From Chitinophagaceae bacterium (GTDB lineage: Bacteria > Bacteroidota > Bacteroidia > Chitinophagales > Chitinophagaceae), in NCBI GenBank assembly GCA_020403455.1, contig JADBXP010000014.1, positions 1-43,827 of the forward strand: DNA of 43,827 nucleotides. The letters are read 5' to 3'. The notes beneath the pieces are model-generated. The model was not told the DNA's origin. It was given only the letters and a program-made list of their open reading frames with translations, and ran no database searches. Position 1 is the stretch's first letter, and each line of letters starts with the position of its first letter. This document shows positions 26,800 to 36,700 of this stretch, piece after piece. Position numbers and translations under genes: made by a program.

Positions 26800-27430
26800 T
26801 TTTTTTTAGCAGAACAGGTTCTTTCATGAAACTGCAAAAAATAAAGTGCTGAGTTGCTCCAGCGGGCGTTATGTGGTCTTCCCGCTTACAGCTGATATTT
26901 TTGAAACAATGTTGTTCAAATAATTCAATCATGCTCTTTTCTTCATATTGTTTTACTACCAGGCCGCTGCAATTTTTTGGTCCGTCAATTGAAAACGTAC
27001 CAATGATGACAATGCCATCCACAGCTGTATGTAATATTTTCAGGTAGCTATCAATTTTATCGGGTTCCTTTTGAAAATGGAAAGCGGCTCTATCATGCCA
27101 TACATCATATTTTTCAGTTGGCTGAAAGTCCAAAATATCACTAACTATCCATTTTACTTCAGTTGCACGATCGCCTAGTCTTTTTTTTGCTCTGTTTATG
27201 GCTGCTGATGAAATGTCGAGTACAGATATGTTTTTGTATCCGTCCATCAATAAATAGTCAACCAGTTTACTATCTCCTCCTCCGATATCAATGATCTTCG
27301 CTGTTTTTGGAATGTTGTAGGCATGAATAAACTCCAGTGATGTTGTTGGCACTTGCTGTGTCCAGCTAACATCATTGGGCTGCTTGGTAGTATAAATATT
27401 TTCCCAATGTTCTTTTATATTGGCATTCAT
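26783..27430 (-). CDS. Class I SAM-dependent methyltransferase
   Basis: 215 residues from ATG 27430. Motif I is AKIIDIGGGDSKLVDYLL; ISVLDISSAAINRAKKRL is the acidic-loop strand; DVWHDRAAFHF follows motif II/post-I. This order fits small-molecule methyltransferases of the thiopurine/tellurite type. I chose MNANIKEHWENIY because the family typically begins with xxHWxxxY; the frame stays open a further 93 codons upstream, but that stretch is not protein-like. Substrate unknown. Confidence 0.75.
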   Translation of the reverse strand: MNANIKEHWENIYTTKQPNDVSWTQQVPTTSLEFIHAYNIPKTAKIIDIGGGDSKLVDYLLMDGYKNISVLDISSAAINRAKKRLGDRATEVKWIVSDILDFQPTEKYDVWHDRAAFHFQKEPDKIDSYLKILHTAVDGIVIIGTFSIDGPKNCSGLVVKQYEEKSMIELFEQHCFKNISCKREDHITPAGATQHFIFCSFMKEPVLLKKRGDQI

Positions 27431-27869
27431 TACATAAATCTCGCATTGATTTCTTCCACCAATTGTAACAATTGTCACATAGGCGGATAAAATCGAATAC
27501 TTGTTTGCAGTATTAATTTGGTTCATATACGGATATGTCTTTCCGGAAATTGAAAGCCGGGCAGATAATGGAATACGTAACACAAATAAATAAGCATGAA
27601 GGCATATATATATAAAAAGAGCACCTCCAATGGGGCTCAAATTGGTAGGCGTGCAAAAGTGCTCGTGTATTCGATATGTCTTTGGCTTACCGAGTGGGCA
27701 TGAGTGCACTCGGAGTATGTGAGGGTTTTATCTCTCTTTGCCAGCATACAAAGCTCCAATGCTATTTATATAGTATAGGAATAATAACGAAGCTGCGTTT
27801 TACGGTCTGTGCTGAATTACAGTAATAATGGAATTGTCATTACAATGATTTAGGGTATTGCTTGTGCAA
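27431..27869. other. Gene-free stretch with inverted repeat
   Basis: 439 bp with no supported gene. Contains an AT-rich run (about 27605-27615), and a GAGCAC...GTGCTC inverted repeat (about 27620-27665). Likely holds the methyltransferase promoter. Confidence 0.35.
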
Positions 27870-28685
27870 TTAGAGTTTATAACTTATTCTTACCATCCAG
27901 AAATATGCTTTATCAGAAAGTAGTTTCCGCAGTTTCAGCAGCATCGGACCAGGTTTGCCGACTGCATAGCGCATTTGACCATTGTTATCTGTTGCTGCCT
28001 GATAAATTGTCTTTGCAACCACATTCGGGCCTTCGGCCTCCTTCATTACCTTTTCAGCTGCCTCATTAAACTTTTGTATAAATCCATTATAGTCATTTGT
28101 ATTGGTTGGCTGAATGAATTGTCTGTTCCGGCCATAAAAATCGGTGACAATGGGTCCCGGCTCAATTAGTTTCATCTGGATGTTGAACTGAGCCAGCTCA
28201 TAGTGTAGGGATTCCGTGAATCCTTCTATAGCAAATTTGGTCGCATGATAAATGCTGTACAGGGGGAATGTGATTTTGCCCCCCATGCTTGAAATTTGAA
28301 TGATCCTTCCGCCACCGTTTGGCCGCATCCATTTGATGGCTTCTCTGGTGACCCGCATAACCCCCAATACATTCGTATTGAATTGCTTTTCAATGATATC
28401 ATCCGACATTGCTTCAAATGCCCCATCCACACCATAGCCTGCATTGTTTACGATGACGTCGATTTTTCCGAATTTTTTTATTCCCTGGTCCAGTGCTGCT
28501 TGAATTGAATCCAAGCTTAGTACGTCCAGCTTGGTCACCAAGACATTGTCCAGTTTTGTTAATTCAGTTTCTTTTTCCGGATTTCTCATGGTAGCTATCA
28601 CATTCCATCCCTTCTCCTGAAAATATTTTGCGGTTTCTTTTCCAATGCCGCTGCTGGCACCTGTTATTAAAATCGTTTGTTTCAT
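27870..28685 (-). CDS. Short-chain dehydrogenase/reductase
   Basis: 271 residues from ATG 28685. TILITGASSGIGKETAK is the NAD(P) Rossmann loop; NNAGYGVDG the NNAG strand; the catalytic Ser-Tyr-Lys triad appears as ISSMGG and YHATKFAIEGF; a PGP motif follows (LIEPGPIVTDF). Classical SDR of the type annotated as oxidoreductase or ketoreductase. Divergent from a MerR-family gene 109 bp away, which probably controls it. An upstream in-frame ATG adds residues that are not SDR-like. Confidence 0.88.
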   Translation of the reverse strand: MKQTILITGASSGIGKETAKYFQEKGWNVIATMRNPEKETELTKLDNVLVTKLDVLSLDSIQAALDQGIKKFGKIDVIVNNAGYGVDGAFEAMSDDIIEKQFNTNVLGVMRVTREAIKWMRPNGGGRIIQISSMGGKITFPLYSIYHATKFAIEGFTESLHYELAQFNIQMKLIEPGPIVTDFYGRNRQFIQPTNTNDYNGFIQKFNEAAEKVMKEAEGPNVVAKTIYQAATDNNGQMRYAVGKPGPMLLKLRKLLSDKAYFWMVRISYKL

Positions 28686-28794
28686 GGGTGTTGAGTTTGA
28701 TAAAAAGACAAACTTAACAGTGATATTGATATCCGGCAACAGTAGAGTATAGTCTATGGTTGGTATTTATTTTTCAACACCCTATATTTGTGGT
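28686..28794. promoter_or_regulatory. Divergent SDR/MerR promoter region
   Basis: The 109-bp gap is bracketed by a perfect 9-bp inverted repeat: GGGTGTTGA (28686-28694) and TCAACACCC (28774-28782). On the plus strand TATATTTG (28783-28790) matches the Bacteroidota -7 consensus TAnnTTTG, with a weak TTGG about 19 bp upstream. The -7 box lies only 4 bp before the MerR start codon, which predicts a leaderless or nearly leaderless message. Confidence 0.5.
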
Positions 28795-29157
28795 ATGTTA
28801 ATAAGTGAACTATCCAAAAAATCAGGCATATCCATTCATACCATCCGATTTTACGAAAAGTCCGGATTAATTGAGGGTAAACGGGATGCGACAGTCAAGT
28901 CAAATAATTACTTCCATTATGATGAAGTCACCATCGAAAAGCTGGAATTCATAAGTGATGCCAAATCGGTAGGATTTACGATCAAGGAGATCGGACAAAT
29001 GATGGATGCCTGGTACAATAAAAAATATACCAAGAAGCAAAAGCTTCAAATTTTGAGTGATAAGTTAGCTTCCCTGGAACAGAAGATGAAGGAAATCAAA
29101 GACATGAAGAGGCAAATATTTCAGTTCAGGGAGGATGTAGTTAATGATCGGTGTTAA
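28795..29157 (+). CDS. MerR-family transcriptional regulator
   Basis: 120 residues from ATG 28795. MLISELSKKSGISIHTIRFYEKSGLI is the MerR winged-helix start with the IRFYE motif; a second wing follows (NYFHYDEVTIEKLEFI) and then a long dimerisation coiled coil (about 70-108). The C-terminus has a single Cys and no CxxC, so metal sensing is not evident; a small-molecule sensor is more likely. Divergent from the SDR gene it probably regulates. An earlier in-frame ATG at 28756 would put the -7 box inside the coding region, so I chose 28795. Confidence 0.85.
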   Translation: MLISELSKKSGISIHTIRFYEKSGLIEGKRDATVKSNNYFHYDEVTIEKLEFISDAKSVGFTIKEIGQMMDAWYNKKYTKKQKLQILSDKLASLEQKMKEIKDMKRQIFQFREDVVNDRC

Positions 29158-29420
29158 TTTCCGGCCTCAATATTTGATGTCCTTTCAAATTATACACCAA
29201 TCTCTATTGGTGCAATTCTTTTGAGTTGGGAGGTATTCATTCATTCTCGGAATTCGAAGTACTGAGCCGAGAGATAATCCCGGCTTTTATGTGTATAAGT
29301 TTGGGTGCTAGTAGTTATTCTTCCGTAACAGACGGAATAAAAGTCAGTATAGGAATAACTTCTTACACGTATGCTCCAGAGGCACACTAGTTCTAATGCA
29401 CACAAGAAATTTATTTCCCT
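29158..29420. other. Gene-free stretch with repeat-family sequence
   Basis: No recognised gene. Near its end it contains GCTCCAGAGGC(A)CAC, also seen near 41665 (GCTCCAGAGGCGCACAGGCGC) and, altered, near 38700. Together with the following repeat copy this makes 29158-29475 the left edge of the repeat-rich zone. Confidence 0.4.
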
Positions 29421-29488
29421 TTCTCACAAAAGAAGCAACTCTGGCCCACCGATTGAGTAGGTAACAATCAGGAAATTAAAGGGTTAGA
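29421..29488 (+). repeat. Gene-end repeat, copy 1 of 6
   Basis: Divergent copy. The consensus is GAAAGATGCAGCTA(C/T)AAT, 4 variable bases, TGATTGAGTATGTGACTAT, CAAGAAATTAAAGGGTTGA. Here the 3' half (GATTGAGTAGGTAACAATCA, then GGAAATTAAAGGGTTAG) is conserved. It supplies the stop codon and last residues (LTL) of the neighbouring minus-strand gene. Confidence 0.6.
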
Positions 29489-29874
29489 ATTTTAAACATT
29501 TTATTCAAATAAAAAACCGGATAAAATAGCAGAAACAGATTAGGTATCCACCAGCCCCAATCAAAATCTTTATGAAAGATCCAGAATGAGATGGCCATGA
29601 GGCCGGAACACAGGGTGAGCAACAAAGACACCAGGGCAAACAGTACCCATTTTTTAGATTTCGAACGATAGAGTTGGATGCTGAGTAGTCCGGATGCTGA
29701 AATTAGCATATCGAGTGGAAAAAAGGACCAGTTCCAATCTACCAGTATTGGATTGGTATAATCTCTATAGAGCAATTCCGGCGGTAAGAGGTGGAAGTAA
29801 GTGATGGTCCAGTATAGAATGAAGGCAATATCTACAACGAAGAAAATGGCAAACAAACCTTTGGGTGCAGACAT
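29476..29874 (-). CDS. DUF5360/YvaD-like membrane protein
   Basis: 132 residues, four membrane helices. FFVVDIAFILYWTITYFHLLPPELLYRDYTNPILVDWNWSFFPLDMLISASGL is the recognisable core: a helix ending in a YWxxT motif, a Pro-rich loop with Y.NP....WNWSFxPLD, then the next helix. I believe this is the YvaD (DUF5360) family; function unknown. The 3' end lies inside repeat copy 1. About 200 bp of gene-free sequence follow upstream. Confidence 0.6.
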   Translation of the reverse strand: MSAPKGLFAIFFVVDIAFILYWTITYFHLLPPELLYRDYTNPILVDWNWSFFPLDMLISASGLLSIQLYRSKSKKWVLFALVSLLLTLCSGLMAISFWIFHKDFDWGWWIPNLFLLFYPVFYLNKMFKILTL

Positions 29875-30072
29875 AGTGATAGAATTTTTCAGAATTTAAA
29901 TTACGACAAATCATCTCTGAATGGAAGTATCCGGAAAAATAGATGGTAGTTCTTTTGGCTTTAAGCTCGATCAATTCGCCTAAACCGGCATGTAACATGC
30001 GGCGATTAACAGTGGCTATTCGCCGCATAAATGCTTATAATCATCCAAATTGTAACTTATCTAAAACTATGT

Positions 30073-30294
30073 TTAAACTAAAGGAGCTATAGTTTTAAGA
30101 CTTTCTTGCTGTCTTGCTTTTTCCCAATTTTCCAATAATTCATCTTGATGAAGTGCTGTCCACTCCGTTACAATTCCCAAAACTCTTGGCGGAAGTTCAC
30201 CGCCAATAAGTTCATTTTTTTCAATATCAAAAATGCCTTCAAAATCAGCATAGAAAGTATGAAAATGAGGAGGATTATGGTCCCTATAAAACAT
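30073..30294 (-). CDS. DUF4160-domain protein, N-terminally shortened
   Basis: 73 residues. FYRDHNPPHFHTFY is the family hallmark (DHxPPHxH), followed by NELIGGELPPRVLGIVTEW. Family members normally begin MPxIS...GIxIxM before that motif. Here the same sequence exists upstream in frame (ISFFLGVIIRM) but is cut off by TAA at 30325-30327, the codon that would follow an ATG-CCC. So either translation starts at the internal ATG (30294) and lacks the first strand, or the gene is damaged. It follows the DUF2442 gene; such pairs behave like small two-gene modules of unknown function. Confidence 0.65.
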   Translation of the reverse strand: MFYRDHNPPHFHTFYADFEGIFDIEKNELIGGELPPRVLGIVTEWTALHQDELLENWEKARQQESLKTIAPLV

Positions 30295-30324
30295 ACGAAT
30301 GATAACACCTAAGAAAAAACTAAT

Positions 30325-30594
30325 TTAGGGCATGTGTAAATTTCGGATTAAAATTTCTCCAAAATCTTTGCCGGTAATATCGGAATAGATAGCAGTAGCA
30401 TCAATTTCCAGTTCATTTGACCAAGCAATCGAATAGCCTGATGTATAGACCTTTGCAAATTTATCTTTGTCTTGAAGCGGTTTGAAAATGCCTTTCGTAA
30501 CTAAATCATCTAATTGAATAGTTCCAGATACCCCATCATCAAATTTTATACTAATCGTATAGTCAGCTATGTATTTTACTTCTTGAACTCTCAT
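30325..30594 (-). CDS. DUF2442-domain protein
   Basis: 89 residues. VKYIADYTISIKFDDGVSGTIQLDDLV is the DUF2442 start (pattern V..l..y.l.l.F.DG..g..dl..l), and YSIAWSNELEIDATAIYSDI the W-(x)n-DI(s)P/A core. Commonly paired with DUF4160, as here. Ends ...HMP with a TAA in the same frame as the neighbouring DUF4160 sequence. Role unknown; possibly toxin-antitoxin-like, by gene size and pairing only. Confidence 0.75.
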   Translation of the reverse strand: MRVQEVKYIADYTISIKFDDGVSGTIQLDDLVTKGIFKPLQDKDKFAKVYTSGYSIAWSNELEIDATAIYSDITGKDFGEILIRNLHMP

Positions 30595-30839
30595 AATTAA
30601 ATTTACATAGAAAAAAGAAACAAAGATGTGACGGCGTATAAATACCTAATTGGATCAGGTAATTTAGAGCCGATTAAATCTTGTACTCAATACATCTATT
30701 GTACTGACAGAAAAAGAAAAAGGTATACTAATGGAGGGCCTCACCCAGACTATATCTCCTTATAAATGAAAAATCCAGCTATATTTTGATGATGAAGAAT
30801 CTAATTATTAGAAACCCAATGGGATAAACAAACAGATTG
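30595..30839. other. Intergenic, no gene supported
   Basis: A short plus-strand frame near 30634-30765 reads protein-like text but has no recognised family and no strong start, so it is not called. The region separates the DUF2442/DUF4160 pair from an amidohydrolase relic. Confidence 0.3.
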
Positions 30840-30906
30840 TCAGTCTTTGATATACACCACCCCATCCTTCATCACGAATTTCACCTTTTTAATAGCTGAT
30901 CTAATT
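30840..30906 (-). pseudogene. C-terminal relic of an amidohydrolase
   Basis: The frame ending at TGA 30840-30842 reads IKKVKFVMKDGVVYIKD, the typical final strand of imidazolonepropionase/prolidase-type amidohydrolases (I..VkfVmKdGkvy). No start codon or catalytic part exists. It begins directly after the stop of the DUF885-like gene, so that gene probably replaced, or was inserted before, the amidohydrolase body. Confidence 0.55.
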
Positions 30907-30907
30907 T

Positions 30908-32566
30908 TTATTGTTTTTTATTCCCATTTTTTACAATTCCATTGTCACCGGATAGTTCCCAGGCAGCCAATGATGTGGGTACAGAACCAATTTGGTTCAT
31001 ACGGTCCATAAAGTTCCTGATGGCAAAAGGTTGACCTGACAATTCCATTTTCCTGGCATATTCTGTCATGGCCTCATCCAGGAGGTATTTTCCTGTGATA
31101 TAGCTGGTGCCATAGCCCGGCTGACGCATGTAGAGGTGCTGTTCAAATTTCAATAACTCTTTTTCGGTTTTCATCCAGCCACGGGGCGTATAGTCAGCAT
31201 GAACTTTCCCCGCTTCCTCCATGGTCATTTCATTAGCATGGGCATAGAGTGAACCTAATCCACGGGCCGAGCGTTGGGCAATTAAAATATAAACCATTTC
31301 TCTAACCCGTGGATTATCATCGTATAGTCCGGCATTCATGAAAATTTCTTCTACTGCCGTTGCCATGCCTTCATTGCGCGAATCGAAAATATTGTACAGC
31401 AATGGACCGCGGCGAATTTCGGAAGTATGTGGCTCATTATCCATTTGCGCCAATTCAAACCAGTGATAAAAATGGGAGAACAAGGGACGCGGATCGTAAT
31501 GCATTGTGATGGTGAAAAAATTCCGTTTCTCTTTTGGGATAAAATTTCCTTGGTGTTCCCGCAGGGCCGGCTCATAATATTTTTTCATGGTCAGCAGCTG
31601 TTGCTGATCCAGGAATTGAATGAGACTTTTCACCGATCTTTCATTCAAAGAATCATATTGAACGGCAGTATTTGCCTCAGACAACAATGGTAAGTTTCTG
31701 TTGCGGTGTTCCTCTAGTTTCAGCGAGGACCAGGCTCGTGCCAGTTCTCTTTTCAACAGTATCACCTGATCATCCCATGACAATGGAACGAGGTGAACGT
31801 TTTTAGCATACCAGGTATAATTTTCTTTTCCGATACCGGAGGGGCCTGTTTTCTTGGTAGCGGCAGCTTCCAGCCATTGTACGAGCTTTTCTGTTGAAGC
31901 AATGGATTGATTTATTTCTTTAGAAAGTATTGGGTCTTCCTTCACACCGGGCTTATCCAGCAATTCCTTTAAATCGTTTATTTGAGATTGGATGTCCCTG
32001 ATACCTGCCACCCACAATTCTTTTGCATTTCCTGTCAGGTTCAGCTTCGCTTGTTCATGAAGGGGTTCAATTACTTTGAGTTGTTCAATGAGTTTATTTT
32101 TATCTGCGGGGGAGAGTGGAAACGTGTATTTCCAGGTATCGATGATGGCATGATGGGTGGGACCTTCATGTGCCGGAACGTCACTGCGTTCGGTCCAGAT
32201 GGTTTTATAAAAGGCCGGATCTCTGGTCCAGGGTTGTAATATTCGGTGGTTAAAATCGTAGCCATTCATTTCTGCCCATACCAGCATCCAATCGACTTTT
32301 TGTTCGGTACGCCAGCCAGTGGTATCAATGTTCTGTAATCTCGACTGTAATTTTTTGAATGCCGGCAATCTTTTAGAAAAGGTTGCGGCGGTATAATCCG
32401 GTGCACCTTTTCTCAGGGGCGGATTTTCAAAAGTCCTCCACTCTTTGAACAGCCAAACCAGTGCAGCATAGTCATTTGACCGATTGGCTTGTGAAAATGA
32501 CAGGGTAGAGGGCAGCAAGTAAATCAGCATCAGACTGATTGTAAGCAGTGTAGGCGTTCGCTTCAT
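30908..32566 (-). CDS. DUF885-like exported protein
   Basis: 552 residues from ATG 32566, which gives a clean signal peptide ending near LSFSQA; the frame stays open upstream but that extension is not protein-like. All-helical with many aromatic residues. The C-terminal half has [20 protein letters not shown] and [25 protein letters not shown] blocks, the arrangement of DUF885 proteins, in which an HxxxE-like site is assumed to bind metal; here the usual VPGH motif is not obvious. Probably periplasmic; peptidase activity is a guess from family resemblance. Confidence 0.6.
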   Translation of the reverse strand: MKRTPTLLTISLMLIYLLPSTLSFSQANRSNDYAALVWLFKEWRTFENPPLRKGAPDYTAATFSKRLPAFKKLQSRLQNIDTTGWRTEQKVDWMLVWAEMNGYDFNHRILQPWTRDPAFYKTIWTERSDVPAHEGPTHHAIIDTWKYTFPLSPADKNKLIEQLKVIEPLHEQAKLNLTGNAKELWVAGIRDIQSQINDLKELLDKPGVKEDPILSKEINQSIASTEKLVQWLEAAATKKTGPSGIGKENYTWYAKNVHLVPLSWDDQVILLKRELARAWSSLKLEEHRNRNLPLLSEANTAVQYDSLNERSVKSLIQFLDQQQLLTMKKYYEPALREHQGNFIPKEKRNFFTITMHYDPRPLFSHFYHWFELAQMDNEPHTSEIRRGPLLYNIFDSRNEGMATAVEEIFMNAGLYDDNPRVREMVYILIAQRSARGLGSLYAHANEMTMEEAGKVHADYTPRGWMKTEKELLKFEQHLYMRQPGYGTSYITGKYLLDEAMTEYARKMELSGQPFAIRNFMDRMNQIGSVPTSLAAWELSGDNGIVKNGNKKQ

Positions 32567-32816
32567 AATGATGTTGTTGGCGGTGTATGAAGTTCGGGAA
32601 AAACCGGAGGAATGGCAAATAGATTGGGACTGATAGAAGTAACAGGTATTGCTGGTAAATTTCTCGCCGGTAGTAAACTGTATGATTCGAGTACTATAGT
32701 AAGGGGGAGGGAAATAGTTAGCTTTGAATGAGACGGATTTAAGGAGAAGTATACATCGGCTTGAAATTATATATAATCTTATGGATAATTTTAGCTGATA
32801 ATTGGTATCTTTAAGA
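32567..32816. other. Divergent promoter region
   Basis: 250 bp between the DUF885-like gene and the broken GNAT gene. AT-rich, with no gene recognised. Confidence 0.4.
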
Positions 32817-33344
32817 GTGAAAAAAAACAGAAAAATAGGGTTGAATTTTGAAGTAGATAAACTGACAAATAGCATTCAAAATGTTATAACAGGGGACAGC
32901 TTTTCGACTGATATTTAAATCATATCTGCGGAAGATCTAAAGAAGGTGACAAAAAAAAGCTGTTGGCAGTTTGATTGGAAAATGGAGTTGCAATAGTCGG
33001 AAAGAGATGTTTATAAACTGACAATTGTAAATAACCAATCAATAATTCAAGGTCTGTTAAGTTTGGAAGTAAAATCTGACCATGTTTACATGCACTTGGT
33101 TGAGAATGCACCCTTCAACAAGGGAAAGGCTAAAATTTACGCAGGAGTTCCCGGTAACTTGGTTGCGTTTGCTTGTAAATTATCGTTTCAGCGTGGAGAC
33201 GAGGGCAATGTTTCATTCTTTTCGAAAACACAGCTTGTTCAGCACTATATAGATACTTTAGGGTCGACCCACTTTGGTGGACGAGTAATGATAATTGATA
33301 CTAGTGCAGCATTACAACTCATCAATAAATATTTTCTGAAATGA
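32817..33344 (+). pseudogene. GNAT-like gene broken by two nonsense codons
   Basis: One continuous frame from GTG 32817 to TGA 33342-33344, interrupted by TAA at 32916-32918 and TAG at 32994-32996. The pieces join well: [17 protein letters not shown], stop, IISAEDLKKVTKKSCWQFDWK, stop, RDVYKLTIVNNQSIIQGLLS, then NAPFNKGKAKIYAGVPGNLV and HYIDTLGSTHFGGRVMIIDT. As I remember it, this is a Bacteroidota/Firmicutes family of GNAT-like proteins with a small downstream partner. Both stops are nonsense rather than frameshift changes, so the full protein is not made; a partial product could start at the TTG at 33063. The next gene overlaps by 4 bp and is intact. Confidence 0.7.
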
Positions 33345-33496
33345 AAAAAAAATCAAAAGAACTTGATGTTGATTTCATTGGGGGTCAATCTTCAATGACT
33401 AAAGAAGAGGAAAGGAAGATTTCAGATTTTCTAAAAAGCAAAAAACTTTTGCGCAACAAAAAATTGAGACCAACCAAACGAGAAGTGGCGAAGTAA
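33341..33496 (+). CDS. Small partner protein of GNAT-like gene (antitoxin-like)
   Basis: 51 residues, ATG 33341 to TAA 33494-33496. Starts MKKKSKELDVDFIGGQSSMT, continues KEEERKISDFLKSKK and ends in a basic tail (KKLRPTKREVAK). DxIGGQxxLTxEEExxIS is a pattern I associate with small proteins encoded directly behind GNAT-like genes. The ATGA overlap with the upstream stop indicates translational coupling. With its partner broken, this is an orphan; antitoxin function is inferred from arrangement and size. Confidence 0.6.
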   Translation: MKKKSKELDVDFIGGQSSMTKEEERKISDFLKSKKLLRNKKLRPTKREVAK

Positions 33497-33703
33497 AAAA
33501 AAGTGGTGGCTTAATTCGATTAATAGTTTCTTTGCTGAAAATTAAATTAATTCGCAATATACATGCAACTTGGAAGAGGTATTACTATTTGATCAGGTAA
33601 TCAATTATTTTTTAGCTTGTAATAGCTAGTACTTTATCTGACAGTCAAGGTGTTTTTGGTTTTTTACAAAATTTGGCATTGTTAACTTTTATAAAGTAAA
33701 CTT
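33497..33703. other. Intergenic, no gene recognised
   Basis: About 207 bp, AT-rich, separating the small partner gene from the convergent helicase gene. Confidence 0.4.
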
Positions 33704-36700
33704 TTATCCAACCGCCAGCTTTCTGGAATCATTCAATAAACCCGGAGGCATTGGGTTTAATAATTCCCAGGTAATACTCATGGGCTGACTGCCAGTAAAG
33801 GATTGAAATTTTAAGGGTCCTAAATATATATACCCCATTCTTAATCCATTTTCATCCTCATTACGCTCGCGAACAAAAAGTAATATTGTTTTTCCCTTAG
33901 CTTCATGATGAATATAACTCTGCCCTTTTTCTGATTCTGGCCTGGTTGCGTTTTGACTTTGCCAATGAAAAAGAGTTTCAGTAATAGCATAGTCTTCATA
34001 CATGGTTGCTGGCGAGTAATTACCTTTTGATTTGTCTAGCGTTACAAAAAGTGCTTCAATATTTCGATTTTTGTTTTCTGCAACACCTTCTCGGTTGGAT
34101 GACATGGAACTTTCTGAGCTCAATTCAAGTGCAACCAATATTTGACTTCGAGTGAAGCGACCATGCAGACATAGAGGAAATTGAAATCCACTTAAATCTC
34201 TCTTTTCAATTGTTTCAATTGTTTTCAATCGCTCCTCTAAAAAATTAAGCAACTCATTTTTAATGATGTTTTGCAGTAATACAGCAGTTAATCCGTCAAT
34301 TGAAGATTTATATTTCAATTTTTGTGGAGATTGCTGAAAAATATCATAAAAAAGAAGCAACCTGTGAAGTTGATTCGCTTGCTCTAAATTTTCATGACCT
34401 CCTTTTAGTATAGCCATCATTGATTGAAAATAACTCTTACTATCTGTTGTTATCCAGGTTGTTCTTAATAGGCGAGCGACCTCTTTTTCAAGAACCATTT
34501 CTAGGCTATTTTCTATGCCAGCTTCCCGTAACAGTGAATACCAAGTGTGTTTTTTGGAGAAAATATCAAATAGCGTATAATTTTCAAGAAGAAGAAAGTT
34601 AGAAAGGGTTAAGGGTTCTGTATATGAAGAGCCGAACTCCCGAATTTTTCGTAGCAACTTATTTAATCCAGTCCTAGATGCCTGGTCAATATTGCGAAGA
34701 ATAATTTCTTTTGCTCTTTTCTCAAGAACAATTGAGCAACCTAATGGTAAATGAGGGAAATCCCTTTCAATTTCATCTTTGATGGCAATATGCGTTTTGC
34801 CAATCATTGCTTTGAACTTATGTGTAAAATCGTACTCTGCATTACTGTTTCCTACAAAATCCAATACGGTTAAACAATCTTTACCCTCGAACAATCTTAA
34901 ACCCCTACCCAGCTGCTGTAAAAAAATTGTCAAACTTTCTGTTGGCCGTAAAAAGAGCACTGTATCGATTTGTGGAATATCTATTCCCTCGTTGAACATA
35001 TCAACCACAAAAAGGTAGTTAATTTCTTTCTTTTGCAACTTTGTAAATAATAATTCGCGCTCTCGAGAATTATCACTGGTTAAAGCAGCTGATTTTAGCC
35101 TCTTTTCTATAAATTTTTCGGACATAAACTTCGCATGTGCCTTGGAAACACAAAAGCCAAGCGCACAAACATTATTTATATCGGTCAAGTACTTTTCACA
35201 ATTATTTAAAATATCTAAAACTCTCCTATCCGTTTCCGTATATATTTTTTCTAGTTCACCTACATCATACTTACCTTTTCGCCAGCTAACTTTAGTTAGA
35301 TCAACAGAGTCAGAAAGACCAAAATATTGAAAGGGACAAAGCAGCTTTCTATTAAGTGCTTCAGGGAGTCTTATTTCAGACGATATGCTATTAGAAAAGT
35401 CAAGTAAAATGTCTTCGCCATCCATTCGCTCGGGTGTGGCAGTTAACCCCAATAAAATTTTTGGTGAGAAACTTGCAAGTACAGGACGATAGGACTTGGC
35501 AGGAATATGGTGAACCTCGTCAATGACAATAAAATCATAGAAATCAGGAGTCAATTTTAACTGATCTATTCTGTTGGCAAGGGTTTGTACTGAAGCAAAT
35601 ACATGATTGTAGTTTCTAGGCTGTGTGTTTCCTAACCATAGTTCTCCGAAATTTTGATCCCTCAATATGTGTCTGTAGGTGGCCAGGGACTGTCTTAAAA
35701 TTTCCTCGCGGTGTGCAACGAACAGTAATTTGGCACCGGGATTACTTGAATAGAATCTTTTAAAATCAAAAGCGGAAATTACTGTTTTGCCGGTTCCTGT
35801 GGCCGCCACCACCAAGTTCTTGTAATTTCCGGCTTCCCTTTCTTCCTCTAATCTTTCTAATATTTCTTTTTGAAATGTAAAAGGTGTGATTTCAAAAAAA
35901 GTGGAAATGGTAGATTCATTCCCGCTTCCCTTTGCCTCTTGAATGGCATTACGTAATTTGTCTTGCTGATTAGCAATTTCATAGGTTTCAAATTCATTGT
36001 CATTCCAATAAGTTTCAAATGTTTTTTGAAACTTATCAATTACATGAGGAATTTCTTGTGTAGTTACCTTTAGATTCCATTCTAATCCGCTTGTTAAGGC
36101 AGAGCGTGAAATATTAGATGAACCTATATATCCGGTATGAAATTGTGTTTTTCGTAAAAAAAGATAGGCCTTTGCATGTAAGCGTTCCTGCTTAGTGTTG
36201 TAAGATATTTTAATTTCTGTATTAGGGAGTCCTGCTAATTCTTCAATGGCTTTAGCATCAGTTGCACCCATATAAGTGGTAGTAAGTAGCTTAAATTTTT
36301 TCCCCTTCGCAGTATGCTCTTGCAGGTCTTTCAAAAAAATTCTCACTCCTGAAAATTTTACAAAAGAAACAATCCATTGAATCTCATCGGCAGATTGTAT
36401 TTCTTTTCTAATTTCACTCTCCAGTGAGATTCCACTCTTATTTCCTGTAAACAACTCTGATTCGCAAAGACCAGACGCTGGAAAAATACTTTGTATGTGA
36501 TTCTGAATGTTTGAGTAAGGGGAATTAAGTTTAGTAAAAATCGCTTGAAGAATTTTGCCCTCTGCTTGAATTAGGTTTTTCTCGATTCCTTGATTTTTCA
36601 ATTCATCTGCCAACAGCTGAATTAGCTTATTTGCTAAATCTATTTGTTGGCGGGGAGCATCATCCTGTTCCTTTACAAAGCTTAGTGCTTTGTGCAATAC

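Noticed and set aside
27870..28685. SDR gene as a replacement for the missing fructuronate reductase
   Set aside because: It has its own MerR-type regulator, lies 5 kb away behind unrelated genes, and its motifs are of the general SDR kind, not UxuB-like.
30634..30765. Plus-strand frame with IYCTDRKRKRYTNGG
   Set aside because: No homologue recalled and only a GTG start next to an ATG-TGA; kept as intergenic.
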